From the NCBI GenBank assembly GCA_025355965.1, contig JANXYR010000081.1, positions 1-62,893 of the forward strand: a DNA stretch of 62,893 bases, given 5' to 3'. The notes beneath the pieces were generated by a model. The model had not been told where the DNA came from. It searched no databases and saw nothing but the letters and a program-made list of their open reading frames with translations. Positions 39,958 to 48,179 of the stretch are shown piece after piece (positions within the stretch are counted from its first letter, which is position 1; each line of letters opens with the position of its first letter). Origin of the DNA: Geobacteraceae bacterium. Lineage in GTDB: Bacteria; Desulfobacterota; Desulfuromonadia; Geobacterales; Pseudopelobacteraceae. Made by a program: the position numbers and the translations under genes.

Positions 39958-41307
39958 TCAAGCTTTGCAGGTTTCCGACGACTCTACCCGACAGAGGGCC
40001 TTTCCCCGATAAAATCTCAGTAGTAACAGTTCGCCGGCTTTCAGTTGACCTGCTTCTGTCACGACCGTACCATCGTGGCTATACGATGCAATCACATAAC
40101 CACGGGCAAGGGTCTTGAGCGGGGAAAGCACTTCCAGACGAGCAGTATTGTCGCCAAATCGCTGCCGAAGCAATTCCAGCCGTTGATTTAACAAACCTTC
40201 CACCCTTACCGACAGAAGAGCAATCCGTTGCCGCAGGGTTTTGATTCTACCTTTCGGATCGTTATGCTGTAAAGCATCTTGAAGGCGCATAAAACGTTCA
40301 CGGCGCCGAGAGACAGCCACACTCAGACCCATATCAAGCCTACAGGTCAAGTCATCCATCCTCTGAGCCAGATGTCCCAACATTGTCCGCGGATCATGCA
40401 ATGCCCTGCGCAGGCCTTGAACAGTAGCGTAGTGTGCAGCGAGCAGGTTCTCGACCGATCTTTGTAAACGCCGGGAAAGCAGTTCAATCTGGCTGCGAAG
40501 CTCATCAGCACTTGCAATCACCAACTCGGCAGCAGCAGACGGCGTTGGCGCACGCAAATCCGCGACAAAATCACAAATTGTCCAGTCTGTTTCATGGCCA
40601 ACGGCCGAGATGATCGGTATTTTTGACCGATAGACCGCACGTGCTACAACCTCTTCGTTAAATGCCCATAGATCTTCTAACGAACCGCCACCACGACCAA
40701 CGATTACGACATCTACTTCGGCCAATCGGTTCATCTCGGTAATGGCTCGTGCGATCTCCAACGCAGAACCCTCACCCTGCACGCGAACCGGATACAGCAA
40801 TACCTCCAGTGAGGCAAAGCGGCGCTTGAGTACATTCAGAATGTCGTGGATGGCAGCACCGGTCGGCGATGTAATCACACCAATTTTACGAGGAAAGAGA
40901 GGCAGACTGATCTTATGCGCCTCGGCAAACAACCCTTCGCCAGCCAGTTTTTCCTTCAATTGCACAAACGCGGTCTGAAGAGCACCGACTCCATCCGGTT
41001 CCAGATATTCGCAGATCAACTGATATTCACCACGCTGGTCATAAACCGAAATTCGGCCACGCACAATCAGAGACATGCCGTCGGTCAGTCGAAACTTGAG
41101 ATTTTTTACGGCGCTTTTAAACATCACGCAGCGCAATTGAGCACCTGAATCTTTGAGGGTAAAATAGCAGTGCCCTGAAGATGGATAGGAAAGATTGGAT
41201 ACTTCCCCCTGCACCCAAAGCTGCTCAAAGTTTTCCTCAAGCACTCCGCGAAGCAGGGCTGTCAGACGACTAACCGTAAGAATGGTTTTTTCAGAAAAGA
41301 TGTCCAA
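39958..41307 (-). CDS. xseA: Exodeoxyribonuclease VII large subunit
   Basis: This is the 449-residue catalytic subunit that degrades single-stranded DNA. It has the N-terminal OB-fold (WVQGEVSNLSYPSSGHCYFT), the catalytic core (GVITSPTGAAIHDILNVLKR, VGRGGGSLEDLWAFN, ISAVGHETDWTICD) and a long C-terminal coiled coil. The start is TTG, matching the MDIFSEK-type N-terminus of relatives. It leads the xseA-xseB-ispA-dxs operon. Confidence 0.95.
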   Translation of the reverse strand: MDIFSEKTILTVSRLTALLRGVLEENFEQLWVQGEVSNLSYPSSGHCYFTLKDSGAQLRCVMFKSAVKNLKFRLTDGMSLIVRGRISVYDQRGEYQLICEYLEPDGVGALQTAFVQLKEKLAGEGLFAEAHKISLPLFPRKIGVITSPTGAAIHDILNVLKRRFASLEVLLYPVRVQGEGSALEIARAITEMNRLAEVDVVIVGRGGGSLEDLWAFNEEVVARAVYRSKIPIISAVGHETDWTICDFVADLRAPTPSAAAELVIASADELRSQIELLSRRLQRSVENLLAAHYATVQGLRRALHDPRTMLGHLAQRMDDLTCRLDMGLSVAVSRRRERFMRLQDALQHNDPKGRIKTLRQRIALLSVRVEGLLNQRLELLRQRFGDNTARLEVLSPLKTLARGYVIASYSHDGTVVTEAGQLKAGELLLLRFYRGKALCRVESSETCKA

Positions 41308-41352
41308 ATCGAGCGCTCGCCTGGGATATTTTGAAGTATTTTTGGTTATTGA

Positions 41353-41616
41353 CTAATGATCATCATTTCCGTAGCGCATTTTCATTCCGGTGAGTATGAC
41401 ATTGCAGATCAGGGGTATTATATTAGCCACAATCAGCGGAAAATCATTAATAAGAATACCGTAAATCATCCAAAGTGCAACACCGAACGCCAATAGGAGC
41501 GGCTGCCAGATAGAAATATCGCGTACATGACGGGTTTTCAGCGTTTTAATTACCTGCGGAATTGCTGCTATACTGGTAAGTGCCCCGGCCACAAGACCAA
41601 TTGTTGTCGGAGTCAC
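41353..41616 (-). CDS. SemiSWEET-type transporter
   Basis: This 87-residue membrane protein has three transmembrane helices and a PQ-loop-like motif (IAAIPQVIKTLKTR). SemiSWEETs dimerise to move sugars or related small molecules across the inner membrane. The start is GTG, and GTGA overlaps the TGA of trmJ, with AAGGAAA in the trmJ tail as the ribosome-binding site, so it is translationally coupled to trmJ. The substrate is unknown and the pairing with a tRNA methyltransferase gene is odd. Confidence 0.85.
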   Translation of the reverse strand: MTPTTIGLVAGALTSIAAIPQVIKTLKTRHVRDISIWQPLLLAFGVALWMIYGILINDFPLIVANIIPLICNVILTGMKMRYGNDDH

Positions 41617-42347
41617 GAACGTTTCCTTCCGTCAAAGGCGGAACTCGCCCAATCAATCTGCGTCAGCATCCCGCGCAGCACAGTCACTTCACGACTATCA
41701 AGATTGGCCCTAAAGAAAATTCGCCGTAGCGAGCGCATCATATGCTCCGGATTTTGCTCGTTAAGAAAACCGATCTTGTTTAGAGAAGCGTGAAAGTGTG
41801 AAAAGAGCGCCTCCATCTCCTCGGATTTTGCCATTTCAAACGGTCGCCCTACACTAACTGACTCAGATGCCTTGCCAAGTTCATAGCAAAAAAGCAGCAC
41901 TGATTGGGCCAGATTTAGCGAACCATACTCATTGGAAGTCGGAATAGTGGCATGCCAGCGACAAAGGGAGAGCTCTTCGGTTGTCAGGCCGCTGTCCTCA
42001 CGCCCAAAAACGATTGCCGCCCGGCAGTCTGAGGTAACCTGTTCCCTGAGATGAGCAGCCACCTCTGAAGGAGAAAGAATTTCCTGGCGGTACTTGCCGT
42101 GCCGCCGGGTCGTACCAACAGTCAGGGTACAATCCGCCATGGCTGAAGCCAGATCCGGGAAAACCTGTGCTGATTCGAGCAGATCCCTTGCAGCAACAGC
42201 AAATTTGAGCGCTTCCGAGTCAAAACGATCACACCCTTTTACTATTCTCAACTGAGTTAAACCCATATTTTTCATGGCCCGGCAGGCCATACCAATATTA
42301 CCGGGTGATTGAGGTTCAACCAGAATGATCAAAATATCTTTGTTCAA
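41613..42347 (-). CDS. trmJ: tRNA (cytidine/uridine-2'-O-)-methyltransferase TrmJ
   Basis: This SPOUT-class methyltransferase modifies position 32 of tRNA. The 244-residue protein has ILVEPQSPGNIGMACRAMKN at the N-terminus, FGREDSGLTTEELSLC and IPTSNEYGSLNLAQSVLL, which form the knotted SAM site. I start at TTG (NKDILIILVE) because AAGGG lies 8 bp upstream in the end of dedA; in-frame ATGs further upstream lie inside the dedA gene. It follows dedA by 4 bp. Confidence 0.93.
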   Translation of the reverse strand: MNKDILIILVEPQSPGNIGMACRAMKNMGLTQLRIVKGCDRFDSEALKFAVAARDLLESAQVFPDLASAMADCTLTVGTTRRHGKYRQEILSPSEVAAHLREQVTSDCRAAIVFGREDSGLTTEELSLCRWHATIPTSNEYGSLNLAQSVLLFCYELGKASESVSVGRPFEMAKSEEMEALFSHFHASLNKIGFLNEQNPEHMMRSLRRIFFRANLDSREVTVLRGMLTQIDWASSAFDGRKRS

Positions 42348-42351
42348 GAAA

Positions 42352-42981
42352 TTACCCTTTTTGTGAAGTATGTATGGCACGTATCCGTGCCAGCCGTTCT
42401 CTGGCTGGTTTCTTAAGTTTCCATACGTGATAGGCATGAACACACCACGCCACAAAGATGAAGCCAAGCAGGGCAAGGACAAGGTAATGTTCATAGTTGC
42501 TGACATTATCAAGTAATAGCGAAGCACTTTTGCCAAACAGATACCCCCCCAGAGAAAAGACAAGCGACCATGTGAGAGCACTGGCCAGATTTATCCAGAG
42601 GAATGTGCGGGGAGCAAGATTGGTTATGCCGAGGATTATAGGCAGAACTATTCTGAATCCATAGGTAAAACGGGAGATGAATGCTACATAATTCCCGTAT
42701 TTTTCGATCAGCTTGAGCGCTTCACGGAACTTGCGGGCAATAAAATGGAAACGTCTAAGAAGCCCCCTCCCTTTGAAGCGGCCGAGGTAAAAATAGAATT
42801 GATCTCCAATAAAAGATCCTGCCCAGGCTGTACATATAACACCCAGAATATTCAGATACCCCTGGAAGGCAATAAAACCGGCAAGGAGCAAGATCGCCTC
42901 ACCTTCCAGAAAAGTGCCGATGAACAGCACCCAGTATCCGTGAAGCTCCAGATACTCTTTAAGGATTTGCTGAACGTGCAC
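42352..42981 (-). CDS. DedA family membrane protein
   Basis: This 209-residue inner-membrane protein of the DedA/VTT family has several hydrophobic helices. Signature blocks are FLEGEAILLLAGFIAFQGYL, GDQFYFYLGRFKG, and FISRFTYGFRIVLPIILGIT with the conserved arginines. The family is linked to envelope lipid handling and proton-dependent homeostasis, including lipid-carrier flipping in recent work. The start is GTG after AGGGG. It leads dedA-trmJ-SemiSWEET, after the unknown gene 43003-43959. Confidence 0.92.
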   Translation of the reverse strand: MHVQQILKEYLELHGYWVLFIGTFLEGEAILLLAGFIAFQGYLNILGVICTAWAGSFIGDQFYFYLGRFKGRGLLRRFHFIARKFREALKLIEKYGNYVAFISRFTYGFRIVLPIILGITNLAPRTFLWINLASALTWSLVFSLGGYLFGKSASLLLDNVSNYEHYLVLALLGFIFVAWCVHAYHVWKLKKPARERLARIRAIHTSQKG

Positions 42982-43002
42982 AGTCAGCCCCTGCTACTCG
43001 TA

Positions 43003-43959
43003 CTAAACTGCAAGACGACCGACAATTTCAGATTTCATAAGATCCATCATTTCGTCAATGCGGGCGTGAGCGTCACTCGCCACAGCATCAGCCTCGATCT
43101 GGGCAAGAAAGAGCGTACGCTTTGCATCATCAAGCAACTGCGATGGGCCACCTAGCTCCTTAATTCTTTTTTCAACAAGAACACGTCCTTCCCTGGAGAG
43201 ATACGCCGCAGCCACTTCAGAAATATCATCCACAAGCTCAAGCAGATTCTGCTCGCTAATTGTTGAAAATGAGGGGGGAGGTGCAGCGGCTTCTTTCGGG
43301 CGTTGTGGAGTATTCCGAGACTTGGCTGTTTCCCACAGCTTTTGCAAGTTGACCATTTGCAACAGGTCGTACTGCATAAGCTCTTCAAGAGCTTTAGTCG
43401 AACAGATTTCGACACGCGCACCGGGTAGAGCAGCTATTTTTCGTGATTCATCCGAGGAGGAATCAATCGAACCGGCGCCATCGTAATAAAAGCCGATCGG
43501 CTGACCGTCTTTATAAAATATCATGGCGGAACGTTCAGGGGTATAAAAGCGAACAACACCGTTTGTGCCCTGCCCTTTCAAGCGAGCCAGTATACCCTTG
43601 ATGTCAACCTGCCGTACTTCTTCGCCATCAATAAGACGTATACCAAGAGCCAGAGCATGAGCGCACACGGTGAGATCCGGCGTCATGCGATATACATCTA
43701 TTTCACCACCGCCAGAGACTACCTTATCAAACAGAAGCACAAGGGCTTCAAAACCAGTTTTGTCCAGCCCATCATGGTTGCTGACTGCGCTCAGTAACTT
43801 CCCTTTTGCAAAGATTCCATAGAATTCAAATTCTGGAGCCGAATAATGAATATACCCGGTAAAACCACCATTTCCGAGTTTTTTAAGCACATCCGGAATA
43901 ACAATTTTATTGGCAGAGATTTTTTCATAAAGCGGATTTGCTTTCGGCAGTACTCGCAT
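43003..43959 (-). CDS. Conserved protein of unknown function, paralogue of 17551-18516
   Basis: This 318-residue soluble protein shares PKANPLYEKISANKIVIPDV, GNGGFTGY, and SAMIFYKDGQPIGFYYDG with the protein encoded at 17551-18516, so the pair arose by duplication. The N-terminal NGGFTGY half looks like a DUF4388-like signalling module. A Pro/Ala-rich linker (about 218-235) separates a helical C-terminal part. The function is not known to me. A GGAGG site precedes the ATG, and it may be transcribed with dedA 21 bp downstream. Confidence 0.75.
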   Translation of the reverse strand: MRVLPKANPLYEKISANKIVIPDVLKKLGNGGFTGYIHYSAPEFEFYGIFAKGKLLSAVSNHDGLDKTGFEALVLLFDKVVSGGGEIDVYRMTPDLTVCAHALALGIRLIDGEEVRQVDIKGILARLKGQGTNGVVRFYTPERSAMIFYKDGQPIGFYYDGAGSIDSSSDESRKIAALPGARVEICSTKALEELMQYDLLQMVNLQKLWETAKSRNTPQRPKEAAAPPPSFSTISEQNLLELVDDISEVAAAYLSREGRVLVEKRIKELGGPSQLLDDAKRTLFLAQIEADAVASDAHARIDEMMDLMKSEIVGRLAV

Positions 43960-44127
43960 TCCACAGCCTCCAGATTAATTAGTACATTCAAACACATTAT
44001 TCGTGTTATTTTGCACTGGACAGAAACTCCATAATTTTGAGCACCGTAATGGATTTTTGAGGCCATGTCAAAGCAAAATGAAATCGCATAAAACACGGAT
44101 TATCCCAATATAACCAAGATATTAAGC

Positions 44128-44156
44128 TTGACAAACTAACGTTGTTACAGTAGGTT
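44128..44156 (+). promoter_or_regulatory. Possible promoter of the TPR gene
   Basis: TTGACA (44128-44133) and TAGGTT (44151-44156) are 17 bp apart, 63 bp before the start codon at 44220. The -35 is perfect; the -10 is weak. The rest of the 260-bp gap from 43960 shows nothing else I can support. Confidence 0.45.
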
Positions 44157-44219
44157 ACGCAAGATGTAGCATAATTAATGTTTAATTATTTTTCAAGCAA
44201 AGCGGGCTCAAGGAAGTCG

Positions 44220-46022
44220 ATGGCGACCAAAACAAAAAAAGACCAACTAATTGAAGACGCTCAGAAGTTTGCACAGCGTTATCAGTATGACAAGGCCGCT
44301 AAAGTCTACGAGCAGATCCTTATATTGGAACCCGCCGCCATTAACCAGCGGCAGAAACTGGCAGAGCTTTTAATTAAATGCGGGAAGAGTAATGAGGCGC
44401 GCAAAGAGCTTGACACCATTGGCAAGCATTTTTCAAAGAGCGGCTTTTATCTGAAAGCAATCGCTGTCTACAAACAGATGCAAAAGCTTTTTCCTGAAGA
44501 CATTTCACTATGCCTGACGCTCGCAGAGCTGTACGGAAAACATGGCCTGGTTACAAATTCTCTCTCTGAATACAAAATTGTATATGAGTTCTACGAAAAC
44601 ACCGGCAACATTCCCGAGGCACTTGCCATTCTAGACAGGATGCAAAATCTTGACCCGCTAAATATACCGATTAAAATTAAATTTGCCGAGGCCTGCCTAA
44701 AACAGGGAAAGAAGGACGATTCCTACGCCGTATTTGCGAAAACGGCCTCAATGCTGTTGGAACGGCGTGACAGTGCCACACTTTCCAGAGTTTGTTACCG
44801 TGTCCTTGAGCTTTTCCCCGACAAACCGGATTTCATTCTTGAGGTACTTACCGAGCAGATCAGTCAAGGCAATGCCGCATCTGCCATAGACCACCTACAA
44901 CGACTACTTCGTAGCAATCCAAAAAATAAACGCGTTTGGGATTTGGTAGTACTGGCTTATCAAGCGCTTGAACAACCACAGAGAGTCAAGATAGCCTATC
45001 AACATTATCTTAATTTTTTTCCGACAGAGCCTGTAGCAATACTCGGCTACATCTCGTCTCTCACTGCAGAGAGAGATTTTTCAGCGACACTGGAACTGCT
45101 TGACAAACATGGGGAAGTACTTATTTCTTCTGGTTTTCTGCAAGAACTGAAATGTATATATCAATCCCTTGACGAGATAGCTCCGTTAAACATCAGAGTT
45201 ATGGAAGGTCTGAGAAGAGTTGCTACGGCAGCTGGCGATGAAGGCGAAGCTTATTTAATCACATTAAAACTACAATCGCTTAATTACATTCCTGATGGCA
45301 TTCAAGGTCCATCCCCTTTTGTCAGCGATACCATTTCTGAACAAAAAACAGTTCAAGATCTCTCCCCACCTGTAGCCGAAGTTCTTGCTCCTCCTGAAGT
45401 AGCCATTGACACTATCCAATCGACTGAAGAAGAAACTGATGAAGATATCGATATAGATATAGATATTGATATCGACTCTCCCTTTGATTCACCGGATCAG
45501 GGAATCAGTACCGCTTCACCATCTGACAACCGGCTTGGCTCTGTCGGTGAATTGTTTGACACCATCACCACCGCTCCAAGAGGTGTAAAATTCAGCAATG
45601 AGGGAGAAAATTCAGACGCCCAGTCACACTTTGACTTGGGTCAGGCATTCAAAGAGATGGGTTTATACGATGAAGCCATTAACGAATTTCGTCAGGCTTC
45701 GCAGGACGCATCACGAAGAGTGGAATGCCAGATAATGCAGTGCGCATGTTTAAGAGAGCGGGGAGAAGTGGAAAGATCCATCACTATGCTACTGGCTCTT
45801 CTAAAATCAGGGTTAAGCGAACAGGAAAGCTGCGCCGTAAAATATGAGTTGTCAACAGGATACGAAGCTGTCGGGAAGAAAGAGGAGGCAAACCTTCTGC
45901 TGAATGAAATAAATGCCACAAATCCAGGTTTCAGGGATATCCGTTCACGCCTTAGCACTGCAAACATCTCTGACTCACTTGATTTTTCAGACGATGACCT
46001 TGATGACCTTTTACCCAAATAG
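44220..46022 (+). CDS. Tetratricopeptide repeat protein
   Basis: This cytoplasmic protein of about 600 residues has TPR-type helical pairs across residues 1-340 (KAAKVYEQILILEPAAINQR, KAIAVYKQMQKLFPEDISL and others) and again near the C-terminus (AQSHFDLGQAFKEMGLYDEA). Between them lies a Pro/Glu/Asp-rich linker containing an alternating Asp-Ile tract at about residues 407-420, coded by GAT-ATH repeats. It is probably a scaffold; the partner is unknown. I start at the ATG after AAGGAAG; an ATG 14 codons upstream has no site. It is followed by the AMIN protein gene. Confidence 0.85.
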   Translation: MATKTKKDQLIEDAQKFAQRYQYDKAAKVYEQILILEPAAINQRQKLAELLIKCGKSNEARKELDTIGKHFSKSGFYLKAIAVYKQMQKLFPEDISLCLTLAELYGKHGLVTNSLSEYKIVYEFYENTGNIPEALAILDRMQNLDPLNIPIKIKFAEACLKQGKKDDSYAVFAKTASMLLERRDSATLSRVCYRVLELFPDKPDFILEVLTEQISQGNAASAIDHLQRLLRSNPKNKRVWDLVVLAYQALEQPQRVKIAYQHYLNFFPTEPVAILGYISSLTAERDFSATLELLDKHGEVLISSGFLQELKCIYQSLDEIAPLNIRVMEGLRRVATAAGDEGEAYLITLKLQSLNYIPDGIQGPSPFVSDTISEQKTVQDLSPPVAEVLAPPEVAIDTIQSTEEETDEDIDIDIDIDIDSPFDSPDQGISTASPSDNRLGSVGELFDTITTAPRGVKFSNEGENSDAQSHFDLGQAFKEMGLYDEAINEFRQASQDASRRVECQIMQCACLRERGEVERSITMLLALLKSGLSEQESCAVKYELSTGYEAVGKKEEANLLLNEINATNPGFRDIRSRLSTANISDSLDFSDDDLDDLLPK

Positions 46023-46097
46023 CGCCCGGCAGAATTATTTCGGATATCTACAGTGCATTTTGCTGATCATATACCAAGTCCGCAAGGAGGTTACTAC

Positions 46098-46961
46098 ATG
46101 AAAAAAGCTCTCTCTGCCATGCTGTTTCTGGCAGTACTGGGATGCATGCATTCAGCAGTTTTTGCTGCAGAGTTACTTGATATCAAATCGGAAATCGCAG
46201 GGAGTACAGTATCAATTGAAATTTCGGCTGATGTTGCAATGAAATACTCATACTACAATGTCCCCAAGAAAGCGAGAGCAGTCCTTGACATTGCTGAAGT
46301 CGACCCTGAAAAAATAGACCCTTTGATTGTAGTCAACAAAGGTGTTGTCTCAAGCATTACCGTCGATAAAGTTCAAGTCTCCGGTGTTGTCATCAGCAGA
46401 ATTATTTTCAATCTTGTTTCTGAGTCAGAAATCTCCGTTAGTGCTAACGCCGATCGCAAGCTGCTAACGGTAACATTTGGTGGTTCTACGGCAGCGACAG
46501 CAGACAAATTGGAACCTGATCCTGTTCTTTCCACTGAACTGGTGGCAAAAGTCGAGCCATCTGCAATCGTAGCATTGACTCCTCCACCATCACCAACAGA
46601 AACGCAAATCCCAAAACTTGAGCCAGTTGTCCCTGTCAATATCTCACCTGCGAACACATCCGCACTGACAATAAAGAGTGTCGCAGTCGGAGCGTCATAT
46701 ATTGAAATACGCACAAACAAACCTATTGAGAACTTCAGGGCGACCAGGTTGACCAAGCCCGAGCGCCTGGTTATCGATTTTGCGAGTGCAAAAACAAATC
46801 AGAGACCGAAGTCCGTCTACATCAACAAGTTTGGAATTATAAGAACACGTATTGGTGTATCACCAAAGAACATCCGCATTGTTTTTGATCCAAGTAAGAA
46901 AAGATTTCCAGCATATAAAATCACCAAAACTGAAAACGGGCTACGGATAAAATTCAAGTAG
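46098..46961 (+). CDS. Secreted AMIN-domain protein
   Basis: This 287-residue protein has a signal peptide (MKKALSAMLFLAVLGC..., likely cleaved after AVFA). Two AMIN-like beta domains (about 25-135 and 200-287) are joined by a Pro/Thr-rich linker. The second ends in KPERLVIDFASA...IRIVFDPSKK, the AMIN pattern. AMIN domains localise periplasmic amidases and secretin-associated proteins such as PilQ; no amidase or secretin domain is attached here. The CaaGGAGG site lies 8 bp before the ATG. Confidence 0.85.
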   Translation: MKKALSAMLFLAVLGCMHSAVFAAELLDIKSEIAGSTVSIEISADVAMKYSYYNVPKKARAVLDIAEVDPEKIDPLIVVNKGVVSSITVDKVQVSGVVISRIIFNLVSESEISVSANADRKLLTVTFGGSTAATADKLEPDPVLSTELVAKVEPSAIVALTPPPSPTETQIPKLEPVVPVNISPANTSALTIKSVAVGASYIEIRTNKPIENFRATRLTKPERLVIDFASAKTNQRPKSVYINKFGIIRTRIGVSPKNIRIVFDPSKKRFPAYKITKTENGLRIKFK

Positions 46962-46981
46962 GCTCCGTTCACAACAACTAA

Positions 46982-47031
46982 AAACCGGTCGACCCGCTCA
47001 TCATTTCTGATTTGAGTTGGTCGACCGGTTT
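46982..47031 (+). terminator. Large hairpin terminator after the AMIN gene
   Basis: AAACCGGTCGACC (46982-46994) and GGTCGACCGGTTT (47019-47031) are perfect complements; CTCA/TGAG can extend the stem inside the 24-nt loop. A modest T-rich tail (TCTGTTTCTG) follows. From here to 47139 I see no gene. Confidence 0.75.
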
Positions 47032-47139
47032 CTGTTTCTGACCACCGTGTTGGAATACGGTTAAACAGCTTGATACTGACTTATTGCCTTAGCTGCCCCA
47101 TCGCCCTGTGACACCCTACCTCAAACCATTTAGCAAGGT

Positions 47140-47349
47140 TCATTTCATGATAAAATCATTGCCGTAAGTTATTCGCCGCCGCTCTCCTTCCGGGTAATAC
47201 GTATTCTGCTTCCTTACTGAATCCCTACCTACAACTGCCCACTCATTTGAACGGTTGAAGGCGATAATTTTGTCTGCGGCGATCAAGTTATCAAGGGCGT
47301 ACTCATTGACAAATACTTTGTTAAAGTTGTTTTGTATTACCCCAATCAT
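47140..47349 (-). CDS. Small protein of unknown function (69 aa)
   Basis: A strong AAGGAGG site lies 8 bp before its ATG, which argues for translation. The sequence has a strand-rich middle (KIIAFNRSNEWAVVGRDSVR) and an end with YYPEGERRRITYG. I recall similar short proteins of the form 'FRRSDGWVxxGRDxxR...GPERR' in Geobacter-type genomes, function unknown. It is the last of three small minus-strand genes that may form one transcript (47917 down to 47140). Confidence 0.65.
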   Translation of the reverse strand: MIGVIQNNFNKVFVNEYALDNLIAADKIIAFNRSNEWAVVGRDSVRKQNTYYPEGERRRITYGNDFIMK

Positions 47350-47391
47350 ATCCTCGCCTCCTTATAAATCTCAAGATAAGGATCCTTCCAA

Positions 47392-47625
47392 TTAAGCTCG
47401 CCGCGAATATTTATGGCGCTCCGGAGATCTGCACAAGTAACTTGATCCGTAAGAGAATGCGTGTTCACATTCAGGCCTACGGTGTTTGCACAAATAAAAA
47501 TCATCGACGAGTACACTCGTTTTGCATAATTTATTGCAAGGTTGTGCACCGGGGTTAAAATGCGCTCCGTTAGGAGCCAATAACTGGTCTGTGGAAACAT
47601 TTCTTTTCTCACCCAACATATACAT
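47392..47625 (-). CDS. Small Cys-rich protein of unknown function (77 aa)
   Basis: The ATG follows GGAGAGAGGGGA, a credible ribosome-binding site, and the frame overlaps the previous gene by 17 bp. The protein has five cysteines and ends with CKHRRPECEHAFSYGSSYLC followed by RSPERHKYSRRA. The HAFSYGSSYLC part resembles IPFGSSYYC in the upstream gene, suggesting a shared metal- or disulfide-binding motif. There is no signal peptide. An alternative frame of 100 codons (47346-47648) overlaps it; I prefer this one for its site and motif. Confidence 0.55.
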   Translation of the reverse strand: MYMLGEKRNVSTDQLLAPNGAHFNPGAQPCNKLCKTSVLVDDFYLCKHRRPECEHAFSYGSSYLCRSPERHKYSRRA

Positions 47626-47917
47626 TCCCCTCTCTCCTGCTGGAGCACGGGAGTTTGTGGTCGAATCTGACTAAATCGTCATTTAGCAGCCATCCACAAT
47701 AATAGCTGGAGCCAAAAGGTATTCTGCGCCGACATTTCACGACATGTTGAAGACATTCATAGATGCTTCCGTATACCCATTTTACCCGTTCATCAGAAAT
47801 GGTCGATTGTACGGATCCGATCTGTATCTCCGGTTGTCCGTAAAATTGTTGACACGATGAATGGGAAGACGGGCAATTCCGGGCTTCGTTTTTGTCGTAA
47901 TGGATATCACTTCGCAT
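47609..47917 (-). CDS. Small Cys-rich protein of unknown function (about 102 aa)
   Basis: The ATG at 47917 follows AAGGGGG by 8 bp. The protein has six cysteines, including CPSSHSSC, and a C-terminal block CRRRIPFGSSYYCGWLLNDD that mirrors the FSYGSSYLC motif of the next gene. There is no signal peptide or membrane segment. It is the first of the three small genes and is divergent from repeat copy D. I do not know its function. Confidence 0.55.
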   Translation of the reverse strand: MRSDIHYDKNEARNCPSSHSSCQQFYGQPEIQIGSVQSTISDERVKWVYGSIYECLQHVVKCRRRIPFGSSYYCGWLLNDDLVRFDHKLPCSSRREGNVYVG

Positions 47918-47937
47918 ATAAATTCCCCCTTCTGTCA

Positions 47938-48045
47938 TTAATACGTTAGAAATTACTTTCTGCGCTTTCAGTACGATAGAAATTATTCTTGCCGATATTG
48001 CAGGAAACTTTTCGTGAGCGTACTTATCCTGTTTATCAGGGTTAG
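47938..48045 (+). repeat. Dispersed hairpin repeat, copy D
   Basis: It starts TTAATACGTTAGAAATTACT and TTCTGCGCTTTCAGTACGA, and ends GCGTACTTATCCTGTTTATC followed by AGGGTTAG. Its outer arms are imperfectly complementary, and the middle contains a second, internal copy of the start block (CAGTACGATAGAAATTATT). The end carries the CCTG-TTTAT-CAGG mini-hairpin. It lies between the small-ORF cluster and the response-regulator gene, with no plus-strand gene just after it. Confidence 0.85.
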
Positions 48046-48112
48046 GCTTAAAATTTGAAGAGCCTTACACGAGCTGAAGACATTCTGGACTAAGTCAAAA
48101 AATGAATCTATA

Positions 48113-48144
48113 GGGCTTTTCGCAGATAAAGTTACAAAAAGCCC
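48113..48144 (-). terminator. Hairpin after the response-regulator gene
   Basis: GGGCTTTT (48113-48120) and AAAAGCCC (48137-48144) can pair around a 16-nt loop. It is 36 bp after the response-regulator stop on the minus strand. The tail (TATAG) lacks a T-run, so termination would be weak. Confidence 0.45.
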
Positions 48145-48179
48145 CAAGCGTTGGTGGATAATTGTTTTGGGTGGGGGGA

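Noticed and set aside
47346..47648. 100-codon frame overlapping the small Cys-rich gene at 47392
   Set aside because: The competing frame at 47392-47625 has a better ribosome-binding site and the YGSSY motif shared with its neighbour, so this one is probably not coding.
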